Source: Colletotrichum lupini (lineage: Eukaryota; Ascomycota; Sordariomycetes; Glomerellales; Glomerellaceae). From it: 64,000 bases of DNA. Below are positions 22,154-33,024 of the stretch, piece after piece (the first letter of the stretch is position 1; every line of letters starts with the position of its first letter). The translations under genes were made by a program, and so were the position numbers. The notes under the pieces were generated by a model. It was not told where the DNA came from. It searched no databases and saw nothing but the letters and a program-made list of their open reading frames with translations. The stretch covers positions 4,898,001-4,962,000 of the forward strand of contig NC_064672.1 of NCBI RefSeq assembly GCF_023278565.1, in the 5' to 3' direction.

Positions 22154-22913
22154 ATGTCCAACCCACTCGAAACAGAGCCCGGCTCCGAGCGCTTCGGCGA
22201 CTACGAAGCAGAGCTGAAGCTCGTCCAAGCCGACCTCGTCCAGAAACTCGACCAGATCCCCGAACTCTCAGGCGAGCCCCGCAAAGCCGCCCTCTCCTCC
22301 GCCGAGCGCGCCCTCGAGGAGGCCGACGAGCTCCTCGCCCAGATGCGCCTCGAAAAGGCAAACATCCCCACCACCCTCCGCTCCAAGATCAACGCCCGCT
22401 TCCGCAACCACGAGTCCGACATCGACGCCCACAAGCGCAAGCTGCGCTCCCTCGCCGACGACCGCGCGGCCTTGTTCGGCGCGCGCTACACCGACAACCC
22501 CTCGGGCAGCGGCCAGGACGTCCAGCTCGAGCAGCGCCAGCAGCTGCTCTCCGGTACGGACCGCCTCGACCGCTCCACGCAGCGGCTCAAGGCCAGCCAG
22601 GCCCTCGCCAACGAGACGGAGGGCATCGGGGCTGGTATTCTGGGCGATTTGCACACCCAGCGCGAAACCATCCTGCACACCCAATCGCGCCTTCTCGAGA
22701 GCGAGGGATATGTGGACCGTAGCGTCAAGACGTTGCGGGGGATGGCACGTAGGTAAATATCGTCCCTTACTACCCTTGGTTGTTCAAAGCTACGAGGTGA
22801 GAGATCCAGACTGACATACTCAAAGGATGGCTACCAACCGGGTGATTACGATTTCCATCATCACCATCCTGGTTCTTCTCATTATCGCCGTCATTTACAG
22901 CAAGTTCAGATGA
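22154..22913 (+). CDS. VTI1: Vesicle SNARE VTI1 (Qb-SNARE)
   Basis: Exons 22154-22752 and 22826-22913 join in frame to 228 residues. Vti1 is the Qb-SNARE used in Golgi, endosome and vacuole fusion. The N-terminal three-helix domain (about 10-100) begins FGDYEAELKLVQADL. The SNARE helix (about 135-200) contains NETEGIGAGILGDLHTQRET, with the central-layer glutamine at residue 169. The second exon encodes the single C-terminal tail anchor (VITISIITILVLLIIAVIYS) and ends in KFR, like the KFK of the yeast protein. One intron just before the anchor is well placed. There is no sign of decay. Confidence 0.96.
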
Positions 22914-23466
22914 TGGAACGCAGCAACAGCAGCAGCAGTAACAACTATCCCCGTCAGGAGTGCGGGGCCCGGAGTTTTGGGTTGTATAAGGATTCTACCA
23001 CGACTGTACTTTGATCACTCCCATCGGGAACCTCATTACGTTTTCTTTCTTATGTGTGCTTTTTTTTTTTTGCGAGCAAAGTGAAAGAGAGAGAGAAAGG
23101 GCCTCGAGTGCAATGTCATATAACGATTGGGGAAAAGCCCCTGGTCTGGGTTTGAAAGCAAGAGGCCGAGTCCAAACAGAGACAAGACGTAACAAAAAAC
23201 AAGAAAACCATCATGACCAAAGGTGCTTTAGGCAATTGACAGTTTAACGACACCACTATGCATGAGAATATGTATTACCAATCGCTCCTTTGTAAATGTC
23301 AATTTCTTTTTTCTCTATTTACCGTACCCGACAAGACGCCGACATGACAATGTTTGAGAGACCCTCTTTTTCCCTTTTCAACTCGGGGTCGCTTTTAACC
23401 TCATTGAATGGGTATAATCACACTTTTAAATCTTCAAAGAAAACCCCCTCCTTCGCAAAAATGATC
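22914..23466. other. Convergent 3' region between VTI1 and RRP12
   Basis: The two genes converge on this 0.55 kb. It holds an AGC-repeat patch just after the VTI1 stop (about 22920-22940), a T run at about 23061-23071 and a GA-rich run after it. It probably comprises the two 3' UTRs. Confidence 0.5.
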
Positions 23467-26400
23467 TCATCTCCGTCCACGGCCGCCTCTCCCCTTGTTG
23501 ACACCTCCGCCCGACGGGCCACCTGACCGTCTCCTATCCTCGCCGAGTCCCTTGCGGCCGGCAGCAATACCACCCTTGCCACCGCGACCGCCACGATCAC
23601 CACCACCGCCGCGTCCACCACGTCCTCCGCGTCCACCGCGGTCCTGGCCACCTCGTCCGCCACGGAAGGGCGGTCTACCACCACCACGGCTCTTGTCAAC
23701 CTGAGCCTTGACGGCGGCGGCGTCGCCCTCGTCCATGTCCTCCATCTCCTCATCGTCCTGACCGCGCTTGTTGCTGAACTTGAGCTTACCGCGGAGACCT
23801 CTCTTGCCGGCGTCTTTGCCCTTGAGCGCGGCAACGTAGGCGTTGACGCCCGAGCCGTCGTTCTCAACGCCGTCGACTTCCATCGCCTCGTCGTCGTCCT
23901 TGCCGAGAATGAGCTTGCCGTCCAGGTCAGTCTTGGCCTTGGTCCGGCCCGGCTTGCGCATCTTGACGGGCTTGGTGGACGAGATGTTGGCCAGGGCATT
24001 GCGGTCGAGCAGATCGAGCGGCTCGTCCTCGTCTTCGACAATGTAGGTATTGCCGCCCTTTCTGTTGCCGCGCTTGCCCTTGGCGCCAGCAGCCGCAGCA
24101 CCGCTTTCGTCGTCGTCGGACCCGTCGTCGGAATCGTCCGAGTCGCTGCTATAGAGGGCCTGGTCGAGCTCGTTGTCGAACTTGCGTCCCTGGCGGCCGT
24201 CCTCTTCGTCGCTTTCCTCGCCGGCGGCCTTGGCCGCGTCCTTCTTCTTCTTGGCGCGGTCCTTGGTCTTGCGGATGTTGACAATGAGCTTCCTGTCGCT
24301 CTCTGGGCAGTTCTGGTTGACGAGGTCGAAGCCAAACTTGCGGATCATGCGCTCCAGAATGTGCCTGACCTTGCTCTTGAAGTGGCCCTTGTGCTCGTGG
24401 CTCCAGATGATGAGGTTGGGGACCATGGAGGACAGGCGGGGGATGACGAGCTCCGAGGGAAGACTGACGACGCAGATCTTGACGAAGCCCAGGACGCTCT
24501 TGACGATCTCGCGGTTGTTGGAGGTCAGGAATAGGTCCATGGTCTGCACGAGGTCGGCCAGGGTCTGGGTGCTGACGGATCTTCTGAACTCGTACAGCAC
24601 GCGGCTGAGGGCGGTGATGGACGCTGAGATCATGTGAGGGGTGCTGCCGACGAGACCGGCACTGACCATGGTGAGGAACTCTTCAACGTTGGCTTTACCG
24701 GCGGGCGCGTCTGCGGGCATATGAGGAATCTTGCTGTTATCGATAGGGGCGTCGTTGGCAGACTCCATGCGGTGACCGATCTGCACAAGGAGGTCGTATG
24801 CAGCCTCTCTGGCGCGCTCGTTGTTCTCCTTGCAGCAAATGACGACTTCGCTAAGGATGGAAGGAATGAAGTGGAGTGAGGTATCGGGGATGAAAGGCAG
24901 CAGGGCAGAGAGAGCGGCAAGGCGTTCTCTGCGAGCGGGGGCGGAAACCTTTTCGGCGCTGGACAGGAACATCTGCTGCAGCTCGTCATTGCGTGCTGCG
25001 AGGGCCTGCTTGCCGGTTTCTGACTCGGTAAGGCGGGGAACCAGCTTGTAAGCCTTCTTCTGCAACTGAGGCTCGTTATCCCTGAAGATGATGACATTGG
25101 CAATTTCGAACAAAGCCGTGTAGCTTTCGCGAGGCAGGTAGAGTGCGATGCAAATGATCAAATCCATCAAGGTGTTGCTAGTTGAGGGCATAGCATTCTG
25201 CTTGGGTTGTTGTTTGGGCTTCTCCTGGTCGGCAGTCTGCTGCAGTTCCGCTGCGAGCATCTTGCTGACCCGGTCAAAGGTATCGATGAGCTCCTGCTTG
25301 GGGGTGACGCTGAGGAAAGCATTGATGGTGAGGAGGATAGGTCCTCTTGACTGAGGAAGGGTCTGGGTGTAGACGTTGAAGAGAACGGCGAGCATGTTTC
25401 CGGCAAAGCTACCCAAGTGCTCGAGGTTCTTCCTCGCCGTAGCTCTGGAGATGCGGCTTTGAAGAACGAGATCTTCCTCGTCGTCATCCTCGATGGTCGC
25501 AATAGCCTGGTTGGATTCGATGAGAATCTTGAGCGCACGGCAGACCTCCAGACGCAACTCGACCTGCTTGTACAGGATGTTTGCCAGGAGCTCGGCGAAT
25601 GACTGATCGAAAGCGTCGGTAACGTCGAGCGGGAGATCGCAGTAACCGGGCAAGGTGGCCCAAATTTGCTGTACAAGGGTCTCGAAGATCTTGACTTCCA
25701 AAGTCTTCTCGGCCTTGCCGTGATCAAGCACCTTTTGGAACATGAGCTCACTAAGTGGGACCATCTCTTGACGGAAGTGCGCGAGGTTGGTGTTGCTGAG
25801 GTAGTCACGCAGGATGGGGAACATCCAGGCGCGGCCCTGTTGACCCTTGGCGGGCTTCGCGATGTTCAGGGGCAAGATGGACAGAACAGCCTCGGGGCCC
25901 ATGGCGCGGATGGCCTTGCCAATGACTTCGTCGGCCTCCTTCTTGCCTTGGAAAGAGTCACTGCCACGGAGTTCTCCAACAGCCTTGGTGATGTTGAGCA
26001 TCATGGGGTTTGCCCGCCATCTCAAGGAGTCAAACATGGCTCCAAAGACGTTGAAACTCTCCATCCAGGCTTGTTGGTACTTCAGGCTGAGTAGAGACTC
26101 TGCAATCTTGGCAATCTTGTCCAAAGTCTTCTCGTCATAAACTGATGGCTCCAGAATGACCGGCTGCGGAACACAGTTCGCCATAAATGAGACTAAGCAC
26201 TCGGAAGCGGAAATCCGGATGTTGTGTGCGGAGGACTCGAGGTACTGGGCGACCATTGAGAATATTTCGGGCAGGTTCTGGAAAACTTCATCGGGGTCGA
26301 GTTGTGCAGAGACATCGTAACCCCTCGAGAGGATTGCCAGCCATGGCGGAATAAGTTGCGTGTCGTTTGCGGCAGGGCGCAGCTCCGAAATGATTTCCAT

Positions 26401-27317
26401 CAGTCGTGGGAGCTTGGACGAAGCGACGTCGTCGGCCATACCCTCGAAAATCATTTCAAAAATCTCAAAAGTCGCCATCGTCATGTACTCGTTGCCGGAT
26501 CTTGAGATTCCGAGGAGGAGGTCGCACAGAGCCTCGATCTTCTTGCTGGGCCAACCACCACTTGCAGAGGCAATGGTCTTGATGAGCTGGAGAGCGTGGA
26601 TCAGAGCGGGATCGTGGGCAGACTCGGCTCCTTTCTGCTTTTTTGCCGCCGCGGCCTTTCCGGCAATATCCTCGAGGTTAGCGAGAGCGGTGTGAGCACA
26701 CATATCCGCAGCCGGGTGGTCGAGTGAGGGGCTAGGGGGCGGGTTCTTGAGGACGTTTCGGAGCGCTTCCTGAGCCCTCTTGCGGATTTTCGGGCGCTGC
26801 TCAAGAGCGAGGTTGAGCAGACCGGCGACGGCTCTGCGGGGGCCGATCTGGGTCACGCCCAGCTCCCAAGCACTCGCATCTTGTGCGAGAAGAAGAGATT
26901 CGAGGCATCCGATAGACGAGCGAAGGAGGAGGGCTTCGGCATCTTGTTGCAGGAGAACGGGTGCGAGCGAGGTGAGGATCTGGGTGAACTTGGCGCGAAG
27001 GATAGGTTGAGGCGCAAACGGGGTGACGATATCGAGGAGGTAAACCACGGAGGTCGTCGTGTCGGAGCTGATGTTGCCGCTCTCTACAGCTTGGGTGAGG
27101 AGGCCGAGAAGGGCAGCGAAGTAGCCAGTCGGTGTGGGCTGAGCGTTTTGCTCCTTCAGTGTTGTGTCGACCGCCTCAAGGACTACGGCAGTCTTAAACC
27201 ATGTTAGTAAGGATAACAGCCGAACTGAAAACATTCGATAAAGCTTACCCTCTTTTGACTTTGAAGACCCGGGGAGCGGATCTTGTCCAGCTTCTCGGCA
27301 AGAGTTGGAGTCGACAT
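23467..27317 (-). CDS. RRP12: Ribosome biogenesis factor RRP12
   Basis: Minus-strand exons 27317-27249 and 27192-23467 give 1264 residues; the first supplies MSTPTLAEKLDKIRSP and the second begins TAVVLEAVD. Rrp12 is a HEAT-repeat protein required for export and processing of pre-40S and pre-60S particles. Helical repeats fill about residues 20-1000, including the NUC173 region around 350-600 (ASECLVSFMANCVPQPV, WMESFNVFGAMFDSLRWRAN). KSKVRHILERMIRKFGFDLV marks the conserved C-terminal HEAT block. Beyond it is a Lys-rich, then acidic stretch (DSDDSDDGSDDDESG) and a long RGG/Gly-Arg tail to the stop. Such RGG tails bind RNA and are methylated in other nucleolar proteins. Length and order agree with yeast Rrp12. 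Confidence 0.96.
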
Positions 27318-28749
27318 TGTGCTTGTCGTATTCCAATTCCGTCGGGGACCAACTGTGGGAGAGACGATGCAAGTCAAAGCCGGTGTGGTCGAAGATCCCG
27401 TCCTCTCAGTGTCCCAAATTTTTCCTGGCGCAAAAAAATCCTTATCGAACCACCCCGCCCCCGATAAGACTCGCTTAACAAGTGTACGTACTGTGTCGGA
27501 AGACAGCTTTGGCCCAAAGTTTGTACGTCTCGCACGGTCCTCTAACGGTGGTGGATTCCAACGTTGAAATCCCCCACAATCGCCGTCAGCAGGTTGCGAG
27601 CTCAGGAAAGGCAATTGCGGTCTCCATGGATCATGAGTTCGTTTCTCATGTTTTCAACAACCGTATTTCAAATTGGATGTATCGAGGGTCTCTCCAATAG
27701 AGAGTCCTTGATATAAGCTACACAACTGACACATACTTACGCGCGTACAACAGGATGGGACTATTGCGAAAGTTCTCACCAGTTACCTGGGCGTCCCTCG
27801 GTTGGTAGAGATTCTGTCGGCCTTTATAGCTACTATAACCGTACTTGCTACCTTGGGTATGCGTATACTCTCGTACTTTCGGATTCTTTACTACGGGCCC
27901 ACAAACCAGAACGCAATCATCTTGAAGACTCCTCCTTGTTTCCCGTTCCAAGACTATAGATGGGAGAGATTGATTGGGCATTACGTAAGCGGCGAAGCCC
28001 GATTTACAAGACAAGAATTGCCGTCCTTCCCCGTACCGGGTTCCCAGCTCTCCTCCCACCGGCATTTCATATCTTCATCACGCCTATTCCGTATCCCGCC
28101 GGCCCTTTCAGTAATCCCGTTTGCAAACTTAATCAAGCGATTGTTCCCTCCCAATCTTGGACATTATCGTCGTATGTCGTGACTCGTGAGGGAAGGTGTC
28201 TCATGGCCAGTTGCATACGATATAGGTGAGCTATCCGAGTTCCTACTTATTCACAACTGCTCGACCTGCCAAGCTTTCGGTTCTCAGTTTCAATGTCCTA
28301 GACGTTGGTTCGGTTTGCATGAAAGCGTAACTAACCAAACTAGGCCTTTTGACAAGTTCTAGTTCATGAATCTCACTGTTCGGGATTCGAAAGCCGGACC
28401 CATCTTTTGTCAATGTAGGCTAAAGTTAATTAAATGTTTCTCGAATGTCTATCCACATCTGGCGGTTGAATGAGTCGTAGTTCGTGGCTTAACTTCCCTC
28501 GTGGGCCAGCCCGGCAATTATCTACCTGGCAGTCGTGATCTTCCCCTTGCCTCAAGGGCCATGTGCCTTAAGTCCCCGGGACATTCGTATCATCGTATTC
28601 CGAGGACACCGACGGTAGGATGGTGTCTTCATAAAGCGTCGTTGCTGCACCCGCATGGTACTACACTTACCTGATAGACCTCAGTTCCATAATTCAGACA
28701 TAACTCATCTCTACTGTCCTCTCGTTAAACCTCCTCAACTTACACCACA
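27318..28749. promoter_or_regulatory. Divergent promoter region of RRP12 and the secreted protein
   Basis: About 1.4 kb between divergent genes. Frames at 27800-28230 lack motifs and bias, and I call no gene. A CT-rich leader (about 28710-28749, ending acaccaca before the ATG) precedes the secreted protein gene. Confidence 0.4.
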
Positions 28750-28956
28750 ATGCAGTTCTCAACTCTCTTCGGAGCCGTAGCCCTCGTTGCCGGATTGGTC
28801 TCGGCCGCGCCTGCATCAGAGCAACCCGCCGTCAAGCGCCAGAATTGGCAGCAGTGCCCAAAGGCAGGCGATCGGTGCACAAACATCTTGGGAGGAGTTG
28901 GCGGTTGCGTTTGCGGTCTCAACCTTGACCCTAGATACAACTGCGTTTGCGTTTAA
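28750..28956 (+). CDS. Small secreted cysteine-rich protein with Kex2 site (68 aa)
   Basis: A complete single-exon frame of 68 residues. Residues 1-20 form a signal peptide (MQFSTLFGAVALVAGLVSAA). A short propeptide ends in Lys-Arg at 29-30, a Kex2-type cleavage site. The predicted mature peptide has only 38 residues, yet six cysteines at 36, 43, 53, 55, 65 and 67. The spacing C-x6-C-x9-C-x-C-x9-C-x-C is regular. Three disulfides are likely. This is the profile of a fungal secreted mini-protein (candidate effector, antimicrobial or signalling peptide); I recognise no named family and assign no activity. The context ACACCACAATG is a good fungal start. Confidence 0.85.
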   Translation: MQFSTLFGAVALVAGLVSAAPASEQPAVKRQNWQQCPKAGDRCTNILGGVGGCVCGLNLDPRYNCVCV

Positions 28957-29526
28957 GTAGGTTTCTATACTTGCTCAATGTTTTTGATTACATACTGACT
29001 TTGTAGAAGTATACCTCTTTCTGTACCAATATTCACGGGCTACGGAATGAGTAGCAGTAGCACGGGGCATGGAAGGATGGTATAGCGTCTAAGCGAATGA
29101 TTGTCTCATCGGTTGAGATTATAGAATAAAAGTAGGAAAGTGAAATGCAATGGTTTTGGACTAGTACAACGATTCGATCCCTTCCTTTCCATCGTATCAA
29201 ACTGTAGTAAGTGTCTTTCAGTAGCTTTCATTATACGAAGCCAGTTAAGTTTATCTTTGAACATGTTCATCGCGAAAAGAAACATCACGTTGAAATGTTG
29301 CTTTACAGTTGATACAATTAAGGGTCGTCGTTGGCGTCTCAAAAGGTTGTTGTCATATAACGTTGCAGACGGAGGTTTGCAGACGGAGGTCACATCCGTC
29401 TATGGCGTGATGGTACGCAACCCGCGAATCAGACGAACGTGGGGCTCAACATCGATACCTTCCTCATAACTCTTGTCTGCAGGCAATCCCTTTCCGCTCG
29501 AATCTTTCATCTTTTGCACATACATC
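28957..29526. other. Intergenic
   Basis: This 0.57 kb AT-richer stretch follows the secreted protein gene and precedes the sulfatase. It contains an immediate direct repeat, cagacggaggt then tgcagacggaggt, at about 29367-29390. No gene is supported. Confidence 0.4.
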
Positions 29527-30900
29527 ATGTCTCGAGACCCAGATCGTCCAAACGTCGTCCTGATCCTAGCCGACAACCTCGGCTGGGGTGAATTGGGTTG
29601 TTACGGCGGTGGCGCCCTCCGCGGCGCCGCAACGCCCCGGATCGACAAGCTCGCGACGCAAGGTCTCCTGCTGCACAACTTCAACGTGGAGAGCGACTGC
29701 GTGCCAACCCGCTCCGCGCTGATGACGGGCCGGCACCCGATCCGGACCGGCTGCCGACAATCCGTCCCCGCGGGGTTCCCGCAGGGTCTGACTCCGTGGG
29801 AGCGGACGCTGGCTGAGTGTCTCAAGGAGAACGACTATGCTACTGCGCACCACGGGAAGTGGCATCTGGGAGACGTCCCCGGTCGGTATCCTTCGGACAG
29901 AGGCTTTGACGAGTGGTTTGGGATCCCGCGGACGACGGATGAGACGCAGTTTACGTCTGCGATTGGGTATACTTCCGAAGTGGCGGAGATGCCGTACATC
30001 ATGAAGGGAGTTGCTGGGCAAAAGTCAGAGAATGTGCGCGTCTACGACTTGGAGGCCAGGAGACTCATCGACGAGATGCTGGTGGAGAAATCTAAGGACT
30101 GGCTGTCTCGTCAAGTTGCGGCTAAACGGCCATTCTTCCTCTACCACCCTCTCGTCCACCTTCACTTCCCGACGCTGCCTCACAAGGACTTTGCGGGAAC
30201 TACCAAACAAGGCGACTTTGCCGACTCCATGGCGGAGATGGATTACCGCGTAGGCCAAATCCTTGACCACATTGACTCCCTCGGAATCCGGGAAAACACA
30301 GTCGTCATCTTTGCCTCCGACAATGGTCCCGAGTTCAGGGAGCCGTACAGGGGCACGGCGGGGCCGTGGTCGGGGACATACCACACTGCCATGGAAGGCA
30401 GCCTGCGCGTGCCCTTCATCATACGGTGGCCGCGTCACGTCCCAGAAGGCGTCACGTCCAACGAGATCGTTCACGTAACGGACATTTTCACAACAATTTT
30501 GTCCGTCACCAAGTCTGGAGTTCCAGACGATCGCCCCATCGACGGCATCGATCAGACAATCTTCTTCAAGGACCCGGCCAGCGTCAGATCCGAGAGGCTG
30601 GGTTTCTTGTTTTACATCAAAGAAGAGCTGCGAGCGATCAAATGGAAGGACTGGAAGCTGCATCTCGTCTGGGAACCCAAAGTCAATCAGTCGTCGGGTC
30701 GGCTCGAGTCGCCTTACTTGTTTAACACCGTCAGAGACCCAAAGGAGGAATCAGACATTTTGTCGTTCAACACCTGGGTATTACAGCCAATGACCAAGTT
30801 GAGGACTGAGTTCCAGAGGAGCTTGGCAAATGATCCGGCGCCCCCTGACCCGTTGAAGGATTTTCTCTGCTCCAATATAGACGTAGACATTCTCTGGTAG
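29527..30900 (+). CDS. Arylsulfatase-type sulfatase (457 aa, cytosolic)
   Basis: A single-exon gene. The ATG at 29527 is chosen because the family N-terminus (RPNVVLILADNLGWGELGCY) follows at once; no signal peptide is present, so the enzyme should be intracellular. The formylglycine signature C-x-P-T-R is intact at 58-62 (CVPTR), followed by ALMTGRHPIRTG. HHGKWHLGD supplies catalytic Lys and His, HLHFPTLPHKDF another His, and FASDNGPE the Asp-Asn metal ligands. The first metal site reads ADN where most arylsulfatases have ADD, a conservative change that may matter. Length (457) agrees with type I sulfatases. It would hydrolyse a sulfate ester or sulfamate to scavenge sulfur; the substrate cannot be told. 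Confidence 0.93.
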   Translation: MSRDPDRPNVVLILADNLGWGELGCYGGGALRGAATPRIDKLATQGLLLHNFNVESDCVPTRSALMTGRHPIRTGCRQSVPAGFPQGLTPWERTLAECLKENDYATAHHGKWHLGDVPGRYPSDRGFDEWFGIPRTTDETQFTSAIGYTSEVAEMPYIMKGVAGQKSENVRVYDLEARRLIDEMLVEKSKDWLSRQVAAKRPFFLYHPLVHLHFPTLPHKDFAGTTKQGDFADSMAEMDYRVGQILDHIDSLGIRENTVVIFASDNGPEFREPYRGTAGPWSGTYHTAMEGSLRVPFIIRWPRHVPEGVTSNEIVHVTDIFTTILSVTKSGVPDDRPIDGIDQTIFFKDPASVRSERLGFLFYIKEELRAIKWKDWKLHLVWEPKVNQSSGRLESPYLFNTVRDPKEESDILSFNTWVLQPMTKLRTEFQRSLANDPAPPDPLKDFLCSNIDVDILW

Positions 30901-31506
30901 AGTACAGTAAGAATGCAATAGTCTTAGAGTCAGTCTCATAGCAAATGCTGTCTTATTTGGACTTGTCTCGTTTTTGGTCGAGCACCTTTAATCAATTTAG
31001 ACTTTGTGATAGTTAGTTTCATAGCATTGGAGCACATCTTGCGTGTGCACGATCTTGGTGCGCTCCGAATTACATGACTGAAGTCCTATATTGAGGCAGC
31101 CGTGGTCATGTTGGTCACGGCAGAGACTGATAATATCAGACTAGTTTGTCCCACACTTTGAAAGGTTCGGCCTATCGTAATGGAGACACAACATATGCAA
31201 CTAGATAACTATGGTCCTTGGCCGTAAGCAGGCTGAGCGATATGCGCGGCCAAAATCAGGACCAACTTCTCCAAACAGAGGGCAGAGTAAGCCTTGTGTG
31301 ATGGGAAACAGTTTTGCCACGAGGACACTGAGCCACCAGCAAATTCACTTACATCAAAGATACCAATACTCTCCAGCACCCACAAACCAAGCAGAAAATT
31401 TTGGAACCCTCTGTGTTCCTTCACCCCAACCTGTGCGGTCAAGGCAAAAAGAAAGAAGCAGACTCCTTTACGACCAAGCGAGCAAACATTAGGCAGATAC
31501 CTCGCG
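30901..31506. other. Intergenic
   Basis: This 0.6 kb holds the 3' flank of the sulfatase and the leader of the membrane-protein gene. An in-frame ATG at 31294 could extend the next protein N-terminally, but the extension is Ser/Lys-rich with no domain. No separate gene is seen. Confidence 0.35.
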
Positions 31507-32563
31507 ATGGCCTCAAAAACGACGTACGAGCCTCTGCTCGTAACACTCACCTTCACACCGGGCGGCTTCCAGCAGACCAAGATCCTCTCTATGGCACCGC
31601 AGACAACCCCCTTCACACCACCCAACGACCTCTGCTCTCCCGTCGACATTCGCTGCCTTGTGGGCAAGATGGAAGATCTCACGGGGGACGTCGAGTGCCT
31701 GCGAGACCAAGTCGTGGCCGAGACCACAGCCAGCCTACCAACGCAATGCTTTCCCGAGAGTTACGCCGCAATCTGGCGACCATCCGGGAATACATTCAGT
31801 GGGAATCATGAAATTGTGGAAAAAAGCACTGAAACAACGCTGACAAGACGATGAATTAGGCGACGTCGCAAGCGTGGCCTACCCAGGCACAGCCTGCATC
31901 TCCGGCTGGACGACAGCGTGCGAGACAACCCTGACCCTCGAGAGCGCGCAGACGTACACCCAGACGTGGTGCTGCCCGAGCTCGTACACCTGCCTCGTGC
32001 CCACGCCGGGCGGGACGCCCTACCGGGACTGCGTCAGTCTCCTGAGCACGAACACGGAGATCTGGATCAACAATGTCGCGACGAGCGGCGGGCGGGAGTC
32101 GACGCTCTGGAGCTCGTGGAGGAAAATCTCCCTCACCGGTCTCCCCAGTGTTGCCGGGGGACCCCTCTCGGTCAAACACCCCGTCTTTCCGCTCTACGGT
32201 CGTGTTCCCTCCTCCCAGGCCTCTGGTGTTGCCGGAGGGACAGGTCTTTCGGCTGGTGCTATTGCGGGGATCGCGGTTGGAGCGGTGGTGCTGGTTCTCT
32301 TGCTGCTCGGTGCCGGGTTACTCACATGCCTTCGGAAGCGGAAGCAAAAGAGGGCTGCAGTCGTCATTGCCGCGCAGAATGAGGGCAATACGGGCAATGA
32401 AGAATATGGGCAGAAAGGGTTTGGGTACGATGCGAAGCAAGAGTTACCCGGCCACGGAACGGAGATGACGGAAGTCGACGCTGCCACGCCGCCTCCCGTT
32501 GAGCTTTCGGCTTATACGAGAGCTGCGGAAGTGGAGGGCAACCGGCCTGCTGAGTTGTCGTAA
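31507..32563 (+). CDS. Single-pass membrane protein with Cys-rich ectodomain (two exons, 331 aa)
   Basis: Exons 31507-31798 and 31860-32563 join in frame (61 nt intron, tag acceptor) to give 331 residues. The N-terminal start MASKTTYEPL is followed by a Thr/Pro-rich outer region with TFTPP and FTPPND. A cysteine-rich module comes next (ACISGWTTACETTL, TWCCPSSYTCL, YRDC), then a Gly/Ser linker. One membrane helix follows at about 229-253 (AGIAVGAVVLVLLLLGAGLL) with a basic stop-transfer LRKRKQKR and an acidic cytoplasmic tail. This plan occurs in many fungal surface proteins of the sensor or adhesin type. No signal peptide is visible, so the helix may act as a reverse anchor. Function is unknown. 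Its second exon contains a CC pair reminiscent of, but not matching, WSC modules. Confidence 0.8.
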
Positions 32564-33024
32564 TAGTAATCCATAGAGAGTTTTTGCTTCTTCAAACATA
32601 CCTACATATGATCAGTTCTTGAAATACATTTCCTCAACTTGCTTTGGATGGTTGGTTTGTACCGTGTATTAGTTAACTAGGCTCCACCTCGCTAGACCGC
32701 ATTGTCTGAATCCCACATCCAAAGGCGTGTCGACAAGCTTGCGGGTCTCAGCTTCGTGGTGTAAGTGAGTAAGGAACTCTTCATGGGATTGGTCAAAGCC
32801 GTCGCCCTTGTCCAAACACGGAAGTCTTGAGTCTTGGTTCCCGAATCAATGGGAGACATGTAAAGACTTCGCCCATTGAATACTGCGAATATGATATGAC
32901 AACATGGGATGTACTCAATCCGAGACCAAAAGTATATAATCCCATCATTTTCCCAAGAGCTCTTCGAATAGTACCACACAACATCACTTACAAACACATC
33001 CAACCCAGTCCTAAATCCTCCAAA
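32564..33024 (+). promoter_or_regulatory. Promoter of the FAD oxidase with TATA box
   Basis: A TATA-like string (TATATAA, 32933-32939) lies about 90 bp upstream of the ATG at 33025, followed by a CA-rich leader ending CCAAAATG. The spacing suits a core promoter. No specific activator site is recognised. Confidence 0.45.

Noticed and set aside
23418..24335. 305-codon minus-strand frame overlapping the RRP12 tail
   Set aside because: Ser/Thr/Arg/Ala low complexity from a shifted reading of the acidic and RGG-coding region.
29473..29526. Upstream extension of the sulfatase
   Set aside because: It would start at TTG, not ATG, and adds no signal peptide; the ATG at 29527 directly precedes the family N-terminus.
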